DNA of 64,000 nucleotides from Paragorgia papillata. Taxonomy: Eukaryota; Cnidaria; Anthozoa; Scleralcyonacea; Coralliidae. The notes under the pieces are model-generated. The model was given only the letters and a program-made list of their open reading frames with translations, was not told the origin of the DNA and ran no database searches. The translations under genes and the position numbers were made by a program. Where the stretch lies: contig JAWNZC010000122.1 of NCBI GenBank assembly GCA_035771165.1, forward strand, positions 2,769,501 to 2,833,500, given 5' to 3'. Each line of letters begins with the position of its first letter. Position 1 is the first letter of the stretch. This document shows positions 1-10,739 of the stretch, piece by piece.

Positions 1-343
1 AAATTACATTTGCGGTCACACAAAACAACAACTCAAATTCACATGCCATAAAATACCATCAGAAACTTGTTTTCTTCCAACCTGAGATGTAACTACCCAC
101 TTTTGTATGTAAAGTTCACAATTATATAAAAATAATTGACAAATATCTTAATAAACAAAGCCTAAACATACTGCCGGTCTTTAAGTGTTATTAGTTTGCC
201 ATGCTGCGAACAGATCATTGCCTCACACGGCCTGTATTTTGAATCGAAACAGGGTTTATTACAAGTTCCAATAAAGGCAGCAAAAACAGTGAATATAAGA
301 CATATTATCCAATACCCAAATTGATAATCATAATTTACGGAGT
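1..343. other. Unannotated stretch
   Basis: AT-rich sequence with no coding, repeat or RNA signal that I can recognise. It is nearly identical to 28230-28572. Confidence 0.5.
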
Positions 344-904
344 GCCGGTGTAACAGGACAGATGCCCCCCCCCCTTTCCACGCTTCGAAACATCAACTCA
401 ACGACGTTACAATCAATTTAATTCACATCTATTTAATAAATTGGAAATTCGGCAAATTCTAATGCATTTCCGCGTGCTGGCTTTCGGACTTTCTCTCTTC
501 TCATTATTTTGACACCATAAATAGACCTCTTGAAATAGACCTCGGTTTTCGGGTCTGGCATACTCTGAAAAAGGCACTATTTCGGCACGGGTTTTTCTCT
601 GAAGCACTGTTTCAAAAATAGAAAAACAACCATTAATCATTGCCGCCAACCGCGATTAACATTTCAATGGCGCTTTGGGAGACATTTCAACGTCTATCGA
701 ACGCTTGAAAAATCATTTAACCATCTAAGAGTTTTATTGTTAGTTTCGAAACAGTTTCAATACATTTCGAACTTGGTTTAAGAAGTATTTTAAAGGATTT
801 CACAAGGGGGGCATCTGGTCCTGAGAGTAGGCATCTGGTCCTAGTGCCAGATGCCCCGGGGGGCATTCTGAAAGGGGGGGGGCATCTGGTCCTGTTACAC
901 CGGC
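344..904. mobile_element. Non-autonomous TIR DNA element
   Basis: The ends are inverted repeats: GCCGGTGTAACAGGACAGAT followed by a C-run at the left, and a G-run followed by the complement of the same terminus at the right. The interior has no transposase. The right arm also holds two tandem copies of GGCATCTGGTCCT. No convincing target duplication is visible, so the superfamily is open. The other-copy element is at 28573-29139; the two differ mainly in the length of the C/G runs. Apparent ORFs inside are not conserved as protein: a 1-base indel near 28825 changes the frame in the other copy. Confidence 0.75.
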
Positions 905-1049
905 CAATTTTATATTCCATTTTGTAGAACTAAGATAAAACAGTTCACTGTAAATTTCCAAGGTCCAAATTTTTTTAATTCATAGAGTCCTGAGATTCGT
1001 GACACACCTACAATATCATCCTTCCAGTCTAAGTTAAAAAAGTACTATT

Positions 1050-1331
1050 TCTCTTGTCTTTAGTCCCCTATATGTATTTTTCATATTATTGTATTATAGC
1101 TTCACTCGTACTATTATCGGCTGAATTATTTGTAATCTGCATGCCAACTATATTTCTATCCATATTTGTTCAATTTGACGAAGTAACCCATACCACGATA
1201 AGCCCTATGGTTTCTATTTGGGTTCCCTCGCCACGTGTTTCTCTTTATATACTATTGCGTAATTTATCTTTTCTTTATACTCTTGTAATTTCGTGGTAAA
1301 TAATTAAATCAAATCAAATCAATCAAATCAT
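1050..1331 (+). mobile_element. LINE 3' end fragment with (AAATC)n tail
   Basis: The segment ends in a short tandem tail of AAATC/TCAAA units and contains CCATACCACGATAAGCCC...GTAATTTCGTGGTAAATAA. That forms the hairpin-like 3' UTR (CCACGATAAG paired at a distance with a CGTGG motif) seen at the end of many CR1/L2-like LINEs. No reverse transcriptase remains. The hydrophobic 81-residue ORF across it looks like translated UTR. Family assignment rests on recalled 3' UTR patterns and is tentative. Confidence 0.5.
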
Positions 1332-1686
1332 ATAACGCCGGATGTGAAAGCGTTAATGTATTTCAAAGCTTTCTATATTTTGTTGCCTCGGTAGAAAACG
1401 TTAACCGACTTGTCCAGAGTGTCCGAATATTGTCGCACAGCCTATCACGAGGTTGTGAATCCGGTCTAATGGTCTACAGTATATTATATATTGTAGAAAA
1501 TTGGGTTTCATGGTTAAACTCTGTTAAACCTTGCGCTAAATAGTGAAACCGAAAACTGTTATTTCTCTTTACTGATAATACTGTTTTTCTCTATAACATA
1601 GGATTTGAACTTAAGCTATGAATGGCATTCCGAACGGACGACGTCGCAGCGATTTGTTTGCTCGAACCTTGCCTAAATACATATTT
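1332..1686. other. Unannotated stretch
   Basis: No gene, RNA or repeat structure recognised. The copy B match (29567-29921) differs by single bases only. Confidence 0.4.
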
Positions 1687-1813
1687 CAGCTGATTCCCCG
1701 TTTTACACCCCCCTGCTTCCCATTCCCCGTTTGATACCCCCTGATTCCCCGTTTGACACCCCCCTGATTCCCGTTCCCCGTTCCCATTCCCCGTTCCCAT
1801 TCCCCGTTCCCAT
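1687..1813. repeat. Minisatellite of CCCCGTTCCCATT-type units
   Basis: Irregular tandem units of two kinds: CCCCGTT(T)GACACCCCCCTGATT and CCCCGTTCCCATT. The array is interrupted by the TIR element at 1814-2577 and resumes at 2578-2625 with the same CCCCGTTCCCATT unit. The same minisatellite occurs in reverse orientation at 25960-26090. Copy B equivalent: 29922-30048. Confidence 0.85.
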
Positions 1814-2577
1814 CAATCTCGTACCCAGAGCCTGCGATCCTTTTGGTCATTACCAAGGAACGGAGGCTCTGGGAAACTCCGATGAAAAAGACCCCAAAAT
1901 TGGGTTTTTGTTCCCAGTCCTCTGGTTCCCAGTTCCCTATAATTTGTAACAATCATCGACGATCGTTCGCTTGTTCGAAGACCAGGAAAAATATTTGTTT
2001 ACTGATAAAAAAGGCCCAACATGTTTTACAAAGCTCTCGACAATACAATCGATACAAATGGCCTTTCTTCGCTTTTCTCAAAATCGTCAACCAGACGATT
2101 TGACGAGTGTGTTTTAAATGACCGCGTCGCCGTCAGCACTCGGCAGTGATCGGCTCAGCCGCTCAGGTAAGAAATTGTACTTTTTGCCAGGAATTTTAGC
2201 TAAACTACATCGACCTTGTATTCTCTAATATAATTTTAAAGTTCTGAGACGAAACTGCGAAGAATTACGAGACGAGTCAGACGATGGATGTTTGTTTGGC
2301 GACGAAGCGACAATAATAATAGTTTTAACTTGTAAATTGTCGGTATTGTTGCTGTTTTGAATTATTTCATGTGTTCAATTATATTTTGGGTCTGTCGTGT
2401 ATAATTATGTGTTACAGAACGTCGAGAAATCGATTAAACAAGTTAGCAACGTGCACACTATTTGAAATTTTACTGTTTTTAAACTAACCAATCAGATGAC
2501 GAGTTTCATCGGAGTTTCCCAGAGCCTCTGATTCTTGGTAGTAGCCAAAAGGATCGCAGGCGCTGGGTACGAGATTG
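1814..2577. mobile_element. Hairpin-ended TIR element with 9-bp TSD (CGTTCCCAT)
   Basis: The ends read CAATCTCGTACCCAG at the left and its complement CTGGGTACGAGATTG at the right. The element is flanked on both sides by CGTTCCCAT (1805-1813 and 2578-2586), a perfect 9-bp target duplication inside the minisatellite. Each end is also a local hairpin: CCCAGAGCCT pairs with AGGCTCTGGG about 50 bases inward, and CGATCCTTTTGG with CCAAGGAACG. The interior (about 600 bp) shows no coding capacity. A 9-bp TSD with TIRs is typical of Mutator-like elements, but I see no transposase to confirm this. It shares termini with 52803-53825 and 55821-56855. Confidence 0.85.
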
Positions 2578-2618
2578 CGTTCCCATTCCCCGTTCCCATT
2601 CCCCGATTCCCTGTTCCC

Positions 2619-2880
2619 CGTTTAAAGATAGCCGTTTGGGCTGAGCGTTTGAACATTTTAGGCAGAGCGTTTGAACGTTGTAGGCAGAGCGTTTGAACGT
2701 TTTAGGCAGAGCGTTTGAACGTTTTAGGCGGAGCGTTTGAACGTTTTAAGCGAAGCGTGTGAACGGCAAATGATGAATGGCTAAACGGTTACTCAATCCG
2801 TTCAAACGATAACTATAAAGCGTTTGAACGGATAACAAACGCTCTACGAACGGTTTTTGCAAACCGTTTGTGAAAGCGTT
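2619..2880. repeat. Minisatellite of GCAGAGCGTTTGAACGTTTTAG units
   Basis: About six tandem units of roughly 22 bp around the core GCGTTTGAACGTTTTAGGC, then degenerate units with CCGTTTGAACGG. The left side is GTTTAAAGATAGCC and the right side TTTTCCCGTGGAGGGTC. The same three-part block lies in reverse orientation at 25325-25960, so it is a mobile or dispersed unit, not a chance array. GTTTGAAC with its partner GTTCAAAC makes the unit partly palindromic. Copy B equivalent: 30855-31116. Confidence 0.8.
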
Positions 2881-3974
2881 AACGTAGGTTTTCCCGTGGA
2901 GGGTCACATATTCGGAAGACATTTCACTGTTTCTCAGTTGTTTATTTGTTGGCTATCAACTGGCTGTCGAGTGTCGATTCATCGAAAAATAAGCTCGCAA
3001 TGCGATGGCGGACCTTTAGTATTGCTACGTCTATCACACCTTTGTCCGACTACGTCTTCTCCGAAAGAAACAAGGAATCAATTTCTCATTGTAATGATTG
3101 TATATGGCCTTTTACCAAAACTCGCCAGGATCTGTTGAAGTATAAAGGTGCATGAGCTGTTTCGTTATTTCCATTGGTACACTATTTTATTTAATTACAA
3201 TGTTTACAGTATTTAGATAGCCGTTGTCTAAATTTAGTTTTTATATCATTTTTAAACCATTTTGTTTGAGCAGTTTGCCCTGCGTGTTTATATAAGAGAA
3301 CCGTCGGTAATTCGGTTATCCGTGTATGAATTTAACACCTGCATTCACTTTACTTACCCGTATGGTTGGTTAGGTGCAGACGGGGGGGGGGGGTTTACCG
3401 ACTTACCAGACGCTTGTTATTACTTGGATTCAGGTCAGGATGCCCTGTTGTGATCTCCAATCTTGACCTGACCACCACCGTCTACACCTATCACACCGAT
3501 TTTATCGGTGGAAATAGCTTTTGATTAAAGGGAGGGATGGTGGGTATTTTCGAAAATTTCTAACTTCTTGTATGCTACGTCTTCGCTGTGCCGTCAACAG
3601 GCGCAATGATCGGCCAAGCGTGGTGTGCCTCTCATATCGCATTCTCGCCCCAAGCCCTGCGCAGTTCATTAGTTGTTAACCTTGGTTATGTAATAACCTC
3701 ATTAAAAATTTTGAAAAGTGGTTGCAAACACAAGCTCATTGAATAACCATAGTCAAATAGACATGGATGTAGCCTCAAATAAAACAAATCTCTTAAAAAT
3801 TGACATTGTGATTACTATATATACTGTATAGCTTGGATTTGTTCATGTAATCAGTATAATCACTCAAGATTTTGAGCCTTAGGGTTGTCCACATTATGTC
3901 AACATGATTTTGAGCATAATAGTGAGGCAAAAGTATAGTTTCACTCTTTGTGTTCTAGAAAAAAATAGGCAAAA
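2881..3974. other. Non-coding stretch with a G-run
   Basis: Short ORFs here (2857-3155, 3262-3453) resemble no family I recognise. A poly-G run near 3381 is 12 bases here and 7 in copy B (near 31618), which breaks the reading frame there. CACCGATTTTATCGGTG near 3490 is a small perfect hairpin. I see nothing else supportable. Confidence 0.4.
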
Positions 3975-4615
3975 CTATATGAAAGATTTTGGATTCCCAT
4001 GCATAATGGAATAGTACTTTGCTTGCTTTAACTCTACCAAAACACATTTACGCACATAGTCAGCACAAACAGCAATAAATTCGTTTTGTGAATCAGCAGA
4101 CAGGTAGTGCGCTTGCAGACGTTCCTTCTTCTGTTGTGACAATTGAACTTTTGTGACATGCTCCTGCAACAGTGGATCGTAATGTGCCAAAAGCTCCAGA
4201 ATTCCAAGGAAGTTGCCATTGTGGACATCTCCGATCCTCTGCGAAGTTACACGGAAAGGGAGACCTCTCTCCCCCAGAAAAACAATGACGTGTACGATCC
4301 TCGTGAGAAGCTTCTTCCATTTGTTTGCCTCTGAAAGAATGCTTCTATCAAGGAGGTCATTGATTTCTGCGTCTGCTGATATACGTCGCTCTAATTCGCG
4401 CCAGACCATGTAGCAGCTTTTATGTGCACCACTCTGCTCGTGTGTGGGAAGCCTGTCGAACAGTTTCCTCCACTTGTTTTCAGTTACCCATCCACCTGGT
4501 GACGCTAATGTTGACTGAGCTGAATGTATGGTGTGAGAGAACAGTCTACATGGCAGGCAGAATAACGCATTCTTGGCGGGACTAAAAACGAGCCATCTTC
4601 TGGGAGTAAGTTCGC
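3975..4615 (-). pseudogene. ZMYM1-like hAT transposase fragment, middle part
   Basis: Reading leftward from 4615, one open frame starts GELTPRRWLVFSPAKNALFC, continues LPCRLF, then reads GGWVTENKWRKLFDRLPTHE and a QSGAHKSCY segment. These are the Cys-Cys-His-Cys signatures of a TTF-type zinc finger. It continues into the WRELERR...GNFLGILELLAHYDPLLQEHV region typical of ZMYM1/DUF4371 hAT-derived proteins. It stops at 3975 just after the AKYYSIM motif, so the RNase H-like catalytic core is missing. The N-terminal part lies at 6093-6569, separated by the LINE at 4616-6092. It is broken by both the insertion and the C-terminal truncation. Identification is from recalled family motifs. Confidence 0.8.
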
Positions 4616-6092
4616 CATGTATGTATGTAAAACTTTATTTAATGACGCTGGCCTCGTCAACGATTAGTTGATTTCCACGAAGGGCGTCAAACAATTATAA
4701 CTATTACAAAAGAAATAAAGTAAAGAAGAAAGTATTTACAAGCAAATATATATGTACAGAAGTTGGTTAATTAGTAGGCGTGACCCATGAATTACAACAT
4801 ATTACAGTGTAGGTGCCCGATAACCATTTTGTTCCAATAAATTCTTAAAAGTGTAAATTGATTCCGCTAGTTTAGTATCAAACGGAAGACTACTCCAGAG
4901 TTTAGCCCCTCTATACTTGAAACTTTTTTTAAGAAATTCTCTTCTCGGTTTTGGAAGGGCTAAAGCAGTGAGACCATTTCTGAGGTCATAGTTAGTTTGC
5001 AAAACATTTCTCATTATTAATGCTTCTTTCAAGTTCGGTCCAGTATAGTTATTCAAGACTCTATACAACAATATTGATTTAGTTGTACATCGTCTTGTCT
5101 CTAAATTTTCCCAAACAAGAGATCGAAGAACATCAGCAGATCTGGTCTCATAGCTAGCACCAGCTATTATTCTCGCTGCCCGATTTTGAAATTTTTGACG
5201 TTTGTCTTTGAATTGTTGATTACAAACTCCCCATAAGGGAGAACAGTAATCGAAGTAAGGCTGTATCAGCGCGCGATAGATTGTTTGCAACGTGTTTGCG
5301 GGAACATAAGGCTTGATGCGTTTCATTGTTCCTATGCCGGCCCCAACTTTTTTACAAATCATTTCAATGTGTTCATTCCAGTTAAGATTTTCGTCAAGCA
5401 CAACGCCAAGACATTTGAAAGAGCGGACTTGAGGAATCGGTTGATTATTTATCATGACAGGAAGATCACCAATCATTGTATTAAGGTTATATATACTTCG
5501 ATCCTACATACATTAGTTTTGTTTTAGTTGCATGGATGGTGTTGCAATTTATTACTAACAAGAAATTCGCTGATTTTGTTCAAATCATTATTTAAATTTT
5601 CAGTAAGTGCTGCTAAATCATTGGCAGCCGAGGAAATTTGAGTATCATCGGCATATACGCAAGTGGTAGTTTTATCAAGACATTCCGGAAGGTCATTTGT
5701 GTAAAGTAAAAATAATAAAGGACCTAGGATTGATCCCTGCGGAACACCACAAATAATCTTTTTTGATGCTGACGTTATGCCATTGACAATGCACACTTGT
5801 TCCATATTAGTTAGGTAGGATTCAAACCAATCCAATTCAACGTTTGTTACTCCAAATTGTTCTTTCATCTTGTGCAGTAATATTTTATGATTAATTGAAT
5901 CAAAAGCTTTGCGAATGTCAAGGAAAACAACACCATTCAACTCACCATTATCCATGTTTTCGTAAAATGCATCACACATCTGAATAAGTGCAGTGAGAGT
6001 TGAGTTTTTTGGTCGAAAACCATATTGATATTTGGACAGTAGCGAATTATCATTAAGAAATTTGTATATCTGATTAAAAACAGATCTCTCTC
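4616..6092 (-). mobile_element. 5'-truncated LINE inserted in the hAT gene
   Basis: Reverse-transcriptase and C-terminal parts of a non-LTR retrotransposon on the minus strand. ORF 5524-6147 contains YGFRPKNST, FLDIRKAFDSINH, GVPQGSILGPLLFLLYTNDL and the catalytic YADD box (CVYADDTQ). ORF 4802-5476 carries FKCLGVVLDENLNWNEHI and the C-terminal RTTKSILLYRVLNN-like region. A frame break separates the two near 5500, so it is not functional. The 3' end has AATAAAG followed by a short (ACAT)n tail at 4616-4630. The 5' end is truncated at about 6085-6093, joining mid-domain to the hAT coding sequence. The family is CR1/Jockey-like; I cannot decide further by eye. A clear target duplication is not visible. 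Confidence 0.88.
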
Positions 6093-6569
6093 TTAAGCTT
6101 CTTTGCATTAAGCACAGATCTTGGGAAATGTTTGCCATCAATGTCACAAGGAAACTCCTGCGGGTGTGGTAGATGTCCTTGTCTAACCATCTCTTCGATT
6201 TCCTTCGGCGTAGGAGACAGTGATGCCATTCCTATGTCGAACCCGACATTTTTGGGCTTAATAGATCCTACTGTTCTTACTTCTTGTTGAGAGGGCGGCT
6301 GCAGAATTGGCTCTTCATAGACTTCGTGTGACTCACGCACTTCGTTTTCTAACTCTAAGAAGCCTTGATCATCAGTGGTTTCGAGGGAAAGTGACTGTTC
6401 CAATTGATCATCACTTGGTGCATCTTGTTCTTCAACTGTCGCTTCCCTCGACGAACTTCTTTCTCCCTTCCAGACATCGAATAGCGTACGAGCACCTTGC
6501 CTTGAATCTCTCCCTTTTTTCCTTCTCCCGTCTTTTTCGAGCACCGGATTTGTGTTGATAGGAAGACAT
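6093..6569 (-). pseudogene. ZMYM1-like hAT transposase fragment, N-terminal part
   Basis: An ATG at 6569 opens MSSYQHKSGARKRREKEKRE, the Lys/Arg-rich start of ZMYM1-like hAT proteins. Near 6500 the homologous reading moves to another frame, which continues GARTLFDVWKGE, an acidic low-complexity stretch, then PTPKEIEEMVRQGHLPHPQE and DGKHFPRSVLNAKKLKR. That block precedes the TTF zinc finger in the family. The next residues (GELTPRRW) are found across the LINE at 4615, so the LINE entered between the KKLKR and GELTP codons. The frame change near 6500 is a second lesion. Confidence 0.75.
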
Positions 6570-7194
6570 ACTTGATGCCTTGACGCCTGGAAATTAGCGG
6601 CTACATTGTAGCTGCGCCCAAAATTTGGTATTGTTAACTGTAAGAACTTAAGTAATTATTACTATTCATTTAAATATTTAATTATTAGCCTCCTTTCATA
6701 AAAGCAGCAGAAAATATTGTAACAGTGACAGGAGGCGTATTTCCTGACTTGTCATGAAGAAAACCATCACACTATGCCACTATTCGACACCATTTTGCAT
6801 TGATTGATTGATTAATGATATTACATGAGCCGCGATGAGCCCATTTAAACGCGTATCTATTGTTTGCCCGTGCACCTTGCACTGTTTTGTTTCGGGCTAG
6901 CCAGCTGAATTGTCATTACATGAGCACGGGCTGGATAATTTTCATGTAAATGCCTTGTTTCCTTTAGTAATGTTTTCATTGTTTGTCAGGCTAGCCAGTT
7001 TAGTCAGCTGGGCCAGCTGGCCCGGCGGATCATCTGGCCTCGGGGCTCGGGCCATATATTTATTCAAGAGCATAATTATATGTCAATCGACGCTCTCGCA
7101 AATTTAACTGCGGCAGTCGCGCGACAGTTACAGTAATTAAGTTACTAACTTACTACCTAGTATAGTCTAGTATACTCCTAGTGTTTAAGTGATA
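6570..7194. other. Unannotated stretch
   Basis: Upstream flank of the hAT fragment. It contains CCAGCTGGGCCAGCTGGCCCGG-like overlapping palindromes around 7005-7025 but no gene that I can support. Copy B (34803-35422) lacks six bases around 6870 (CGTGCA). Confidence 0.4.
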
Positions 7195-7293
7195 GTTAAA
7201 ATATGAGCGGCCGATCTTTATGGGCATTTACAATGGCGAGCCGCAGGCGAGCCATTGTAGATGCCCATAAAGATCGGACGCGAATATTTTAAC
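7195..7293. repeat. 99-bp near-perfect hairpin
   Basis: The left arm GTTAAAATATGAGCGGCCGA TCTTTATGGGCA pairs with the right arm TGCCCATAAAGATCGGACGC GAATATTTTAAC around the short loop GAGCCGCAGGCGAGC. It is probably a tiny fold-back MITE. It sits about 190 bp upstream of the recombinase-like exons. Copy B: 35423-35521. Confidence 0.8.
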
Positions 7294-7482
7294 TCACTTG
7301 TGAAATGAATATTTAAATTATACGTTGTAGTCAAATGAATAAGAGACTCTCAAGGGAGAAGCTTATAAGCAAGTAAATAAAGTACCTTGTAGTGCAAACA
7401 TATTTTTCCCATAGAAATTGATCGAAATTAAATATATTCATCAGTGATGGAATACTTTTAACGAATTATTTGCATTTGGAAG

Positions 7483-8208
7483 TTGACCAGGCTATGGTCA
7501 AGTATGTCGGCGGGACGGTTTCGAAAACCAAAGAATGAAGTGAAAGAACGCTCTTTACTCGCACAAGTTACGCCAAAAGCTACTCCGTATATAACACAAA
7601 GTGGGCAAGGAAGATTTTCGAGGATTGGCAGCAAAACAGAAGTAACAAGAAGCCACAGGTGGTCAGTCGGTTATGAGGGCGTGAAGTTAAGTCAGGTGCA
7701 AGACTTAAACATCAGGCTCGAAGAAATGTCTCCTTACAGCTTGAACTTTTGGCTGTCTAAATTTGTTAGTGAAGCTGCAAAACAGACAGGCGAACGGTAT
7801 CCGCCGAAGACTTTGAATTTGTTGATATGGGGGATAAACCGACATTTGTTAGACGTGAAAGGGGAAGATTCATGTAACATTCTTGCAAAAGGTGACCGAA
7901 GGTGAGTAAGGGATACTCCCCTGAGGAATCTAACTTGCTAAGAAATAGGTATATATCATTGGGTGAATATGTTCTTACATTTGTTGCTAGGTTCTGGCTC
8001 TTTCGGAAGAGTTTAGATGGCGAAATGAAGGACGCGACTAAGCATGGCATTGCCCAAATTTGCACGAAGGAACTCGGAGAGGAGATCACAGAAGCAGACG
8101 AGAATGAACTCTGGGAGAAGAAACTGTTGGGATCTAGTTCAGCTGAGTCATTATTACATACTATTTCAAATATATTCTCGGTCGTAGCTGTTATCAATTT
8201 TATCAACA
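7483..8208 (+). pseudogene. Crypton/QRICH1-KIAA1958-like recombinase fragment, two exons
   Basis: Exon 7483-7901 ends at a strong donor (AG/GTGAGTAAG). The acceptor TTGTTGCTAG lies at 7981-7990 and exon 7991-8208 continues in frame across a 89-bp intron. The second exon ends at another donor, GTAAGT, at 8209. The product carries LEEMSPYSLNFWLSKFVSEA, YPPKTL, FRKSLDGEMKDATKHGI and ITEADENELWEKKLLGSSSA. This is the order found in the N-terminal half of KIAA1958/QRICH1/ZMYM-type proteins, which derive from Crypton tyrosine recombinases. The catalytic half (Arg, HxxR, Tyr) is absent downstream: after SLLHTI the sequence leaves the family. It is either a truncated Crypton or a decayed domesticated gene. 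Start and further exons are unresolved. Confidence 0.72.
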
Positions 8209-8237
8209 GTAAGTTAATAATAAAATAGGTTGAGTAA

Positions 8238-8316
8238 GAGATCTTTATGAAAGTTAATGCATACTAATTGAGTTGAGTAGGACACCTTTATCAAAGTTAA
8301 TGCATACTAATTAAGC
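8238..8316. repeat. Two tandem units of about 45 bp
   Basis: TTGAGTAAGAGATCTTTATG...GCATACTAATT is followed directly by TTGAGTAGGACACCTTTATC...GCATACTAATT. The stretch after it (8317-8806) holds nothing I can name, except a very GC-rich CCCGGGCC/GGGCCCGG block around 8745-8806 with overlapping hairpins. Confidence 0.6.
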
Positions 8317-8806
8317 CTGCCAGGTGCTCTTTATTGCCATTTACAATGGTATGCACATGATCTAAATACTGAGATCTGATTGGTTTGTGGCCTAATGAAT
8401 AATTAATGATTTTTACAACTTAAGTTATCACTACACTCTAGCTTTTCTATATTAATAATTCTAACTAAGCTATTAAGTGAAATAGTGAATCGGCGAGTCA
8501 GCGCGTGGCAAGTTGCGGTGGTAATATAATACTTTTGACAAGTAACAACTTACAAATTTGCATTTAAAAAAACAATTGTAAATTTAATACATACCATTCA
8601 TTCGCTTTCCTCTACTTGGTAACTAACTAGTATATTACATCGTCACACAAATAATTTCTAACACAGCTTCGATTGTCTCCTAAACACAGCTTCGATTGTC
8701 TCCTTCGAAAGAGTTGTGTTAGGCTTGTAGCTTTCACGTTGGCACGGGCCCCGGGCCAGGCCCCCATTGGCGTGGTGCGACGGGCCCCGCAAGGGGCCCG
8801 GGTCCC

Positions 8807-10712
8807 GGGGCAGTTGTATGGCGCGCCGTTTCGGCCAAAAATGATCGAGAAAAAAAAACGCGTCGAGAATCGGCCAAAAATGGTCGAGAAATAAAAACGT
8901 GTCGAGTTTTCCGCAAAAATTAGTCGAGAAATAAAAACGTGTCGAGATTTCGGCCAAAAATGGTCGAGAAATAAAAACGTGTTGAGATGTTCATTTTTTA
9001 ATCATACTTTTTGAGCTGGTCGAGAATTAATTTCTGACTCGCTGACAGCATGGGGTGAAGTGATACGGGGAGGGTTACAAATATTTTCCAAAGGGGGAAA
9101 TAACCAACCACTTTATACTTTCTATGGGTAGGTAGGATTGTACTAACTAATGTAATCTGATCGCCAAGCTACCGAAAATGACGCAATTTCGCATAATCTT
9201 AATAGGTGTAAACTCGCTTTTATATATAGTAAGATAACGCTGTCGATTGTATAGAACGGGTATACGTGAACGCCACTGCGAACCGACTCATATAAAACCA
9301 GTAAAACCAATGGCGATGCAGTCGTTCGGCAGTGACATGGCGTTCGGTGACTCGCGTTCCGCGCTGACTATAATCGAAATAATGAATCGTTAGATTTTTC
9401 GTCAAGTTATGCAATTGTCGACTGGTTTGCGTCTGAACTCCGACTGAAATAGCGCTCGAAAGTGCGCACAGTACATGCTCGTTTGCGAGCAATCCACGTA
9501 GTAGCCTCCTATCATTCTCAGGAGTATTCGACTGAGCCATGTTTACAGTTTTATGACGATAGTTTGATCGACTTGGTATGTGGCAAAGGCCCAGGTGATC
9601 GAAGCGGCGGCGAAATGTAAAAGAACATATATACATCCATAACTAATAAATCTCCATAGCCAATCATGTTTAAGAAGTCCCCCATAACTTAATAGGCTTA
9701 ATGCTTGCTGTCAACGTTTAAAAAATTTAATGAAAAATGGTCAGCATTAGCCATTTATTTGACCTAAGTATAGTCCAAGGCTACACATAGTCACAACACT
9801 CTTTCCAGCGCAAAACGCTTTTCCTTGCATTTTTGCAGTATTCTTTATAACGCCAGGTGCAATACTTCAAGTTGCTAGTAATGTCAGCGCGTTTCGGATA
9901 AGGATAATTAATTGGCGACAGACATGTGTTAAGTACCCTGAAGCAAGCAAGAAATATGATTCAAAGTCAAGCCACAGTATTTCAGTGCATGCTTTCATTT
10001 CTTTGCAAGTCATTTCAGCGCCAATTGTTGGCCAGTTAATGTCGCCATACATTACAAATTTCAGTCGGAGTTCAGACGCAAACCAGTCGACAATTGCATA
10101 ACTTGACGAAAAATCTGACGATTCATTATTTCGATTACAGTCAGCGCGGAACGCGAGTCACCGAACGCCATGTCACTGCCGAACGACTGCATCGCCATTG
10201 GTTTTATTGGTTTTATATGAGTCGGTTCGCAGTGGCGTTCACGTATACCCGTTGTCTACAATCGACAGCGTTATCTTACTGTATATATAAATGCGAGTTT
10301 ACACCTATTATGATTATCCGAAATTGCGTCATCTTCGGTAGCTTGGCGATCAGAACACACTAGTTAGTACAATCCTTATCCTATCTGCCCATAGAAAGTA
10401 TAAAGTGATTTGTTATTTCCCCATTTGGAAAATATTTGTAACCCTCCCCGTATCACGGCTTCACCCCATGCTGTCAGCGAGTCAGAAATTAATTCTCGAC
10501 CAGCTCAAAAAGTATGATTAAAAAATGAACATCTCAACACGTTTTTATTTCTCGACCATTTTTGGCCGAAATCTTGACACGTTTTTATTTCTCGACTAAT
10601 TTTTGCGGAAAACTCGACACGTTTTTATTTCTCGACCATTTTTGGCCGATTCTCGACGCGTTTTTTTTTCTCGACCATTTTTGGCCGAAACGGCGCGCCA
10701 TACAGTTGCCCC
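8807..10712. mobile_element. 1.9-kb near-palindromic element with ~640-bp arms
   Basis: The left arm (about 8807-9443) is the inverted complement of the right arm (about 10062-10712), with indels. Both begin GGGGCARYTGTATGGCGCGC and then carry about four tandem units of GGCCAAAAATGGTCGAGAAA TAAAAACGTGTCGAG. The 600-bp loop (9444-10061) encodes nothing I recognise. ORFs in the arms (9220-9636 minus, 10094-10363 plus) are mirror images of the same sequence and start from MAQSNTPENDRRLLRGLLAN in one arm only. No target duplication is visible. The element may be a fold-back transposon or a product of inverted duplication. Confidence 0.8.
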
Positions 10713-10739
10713 GCCTACCCCCCCCCATCTCGGCGGTCC

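Noticed and set aside
413..649. 78-residue ORF with KTRAEIVPFSEYARPENRGLFQ
   Set aside because: Inside a TIR element and frame-shifted in copy B by a T-run change. I recognise no protein family.
1054..1299. Hydrophobic 81-residue ORF as a membrane protein
   Set aside because: A one-base indel in copy B truncates it, and the sequence matches a LINE 3' UTR layout.
2640..2880. CRISPR-like array (regular GTTTGAACG units)
   Set aside because: Units are contiguous without unique spacers, the host is eukaryotic and no cas genes occur. It is a minisatellite.
9220..9636. 138-residue ORF starting MYICSFTFRRRF
   Set aside because: Lies in the arm of the large palindrome and is mirrored by 10094-10363. 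Copy B changes its end by deletion. No family resemblance.
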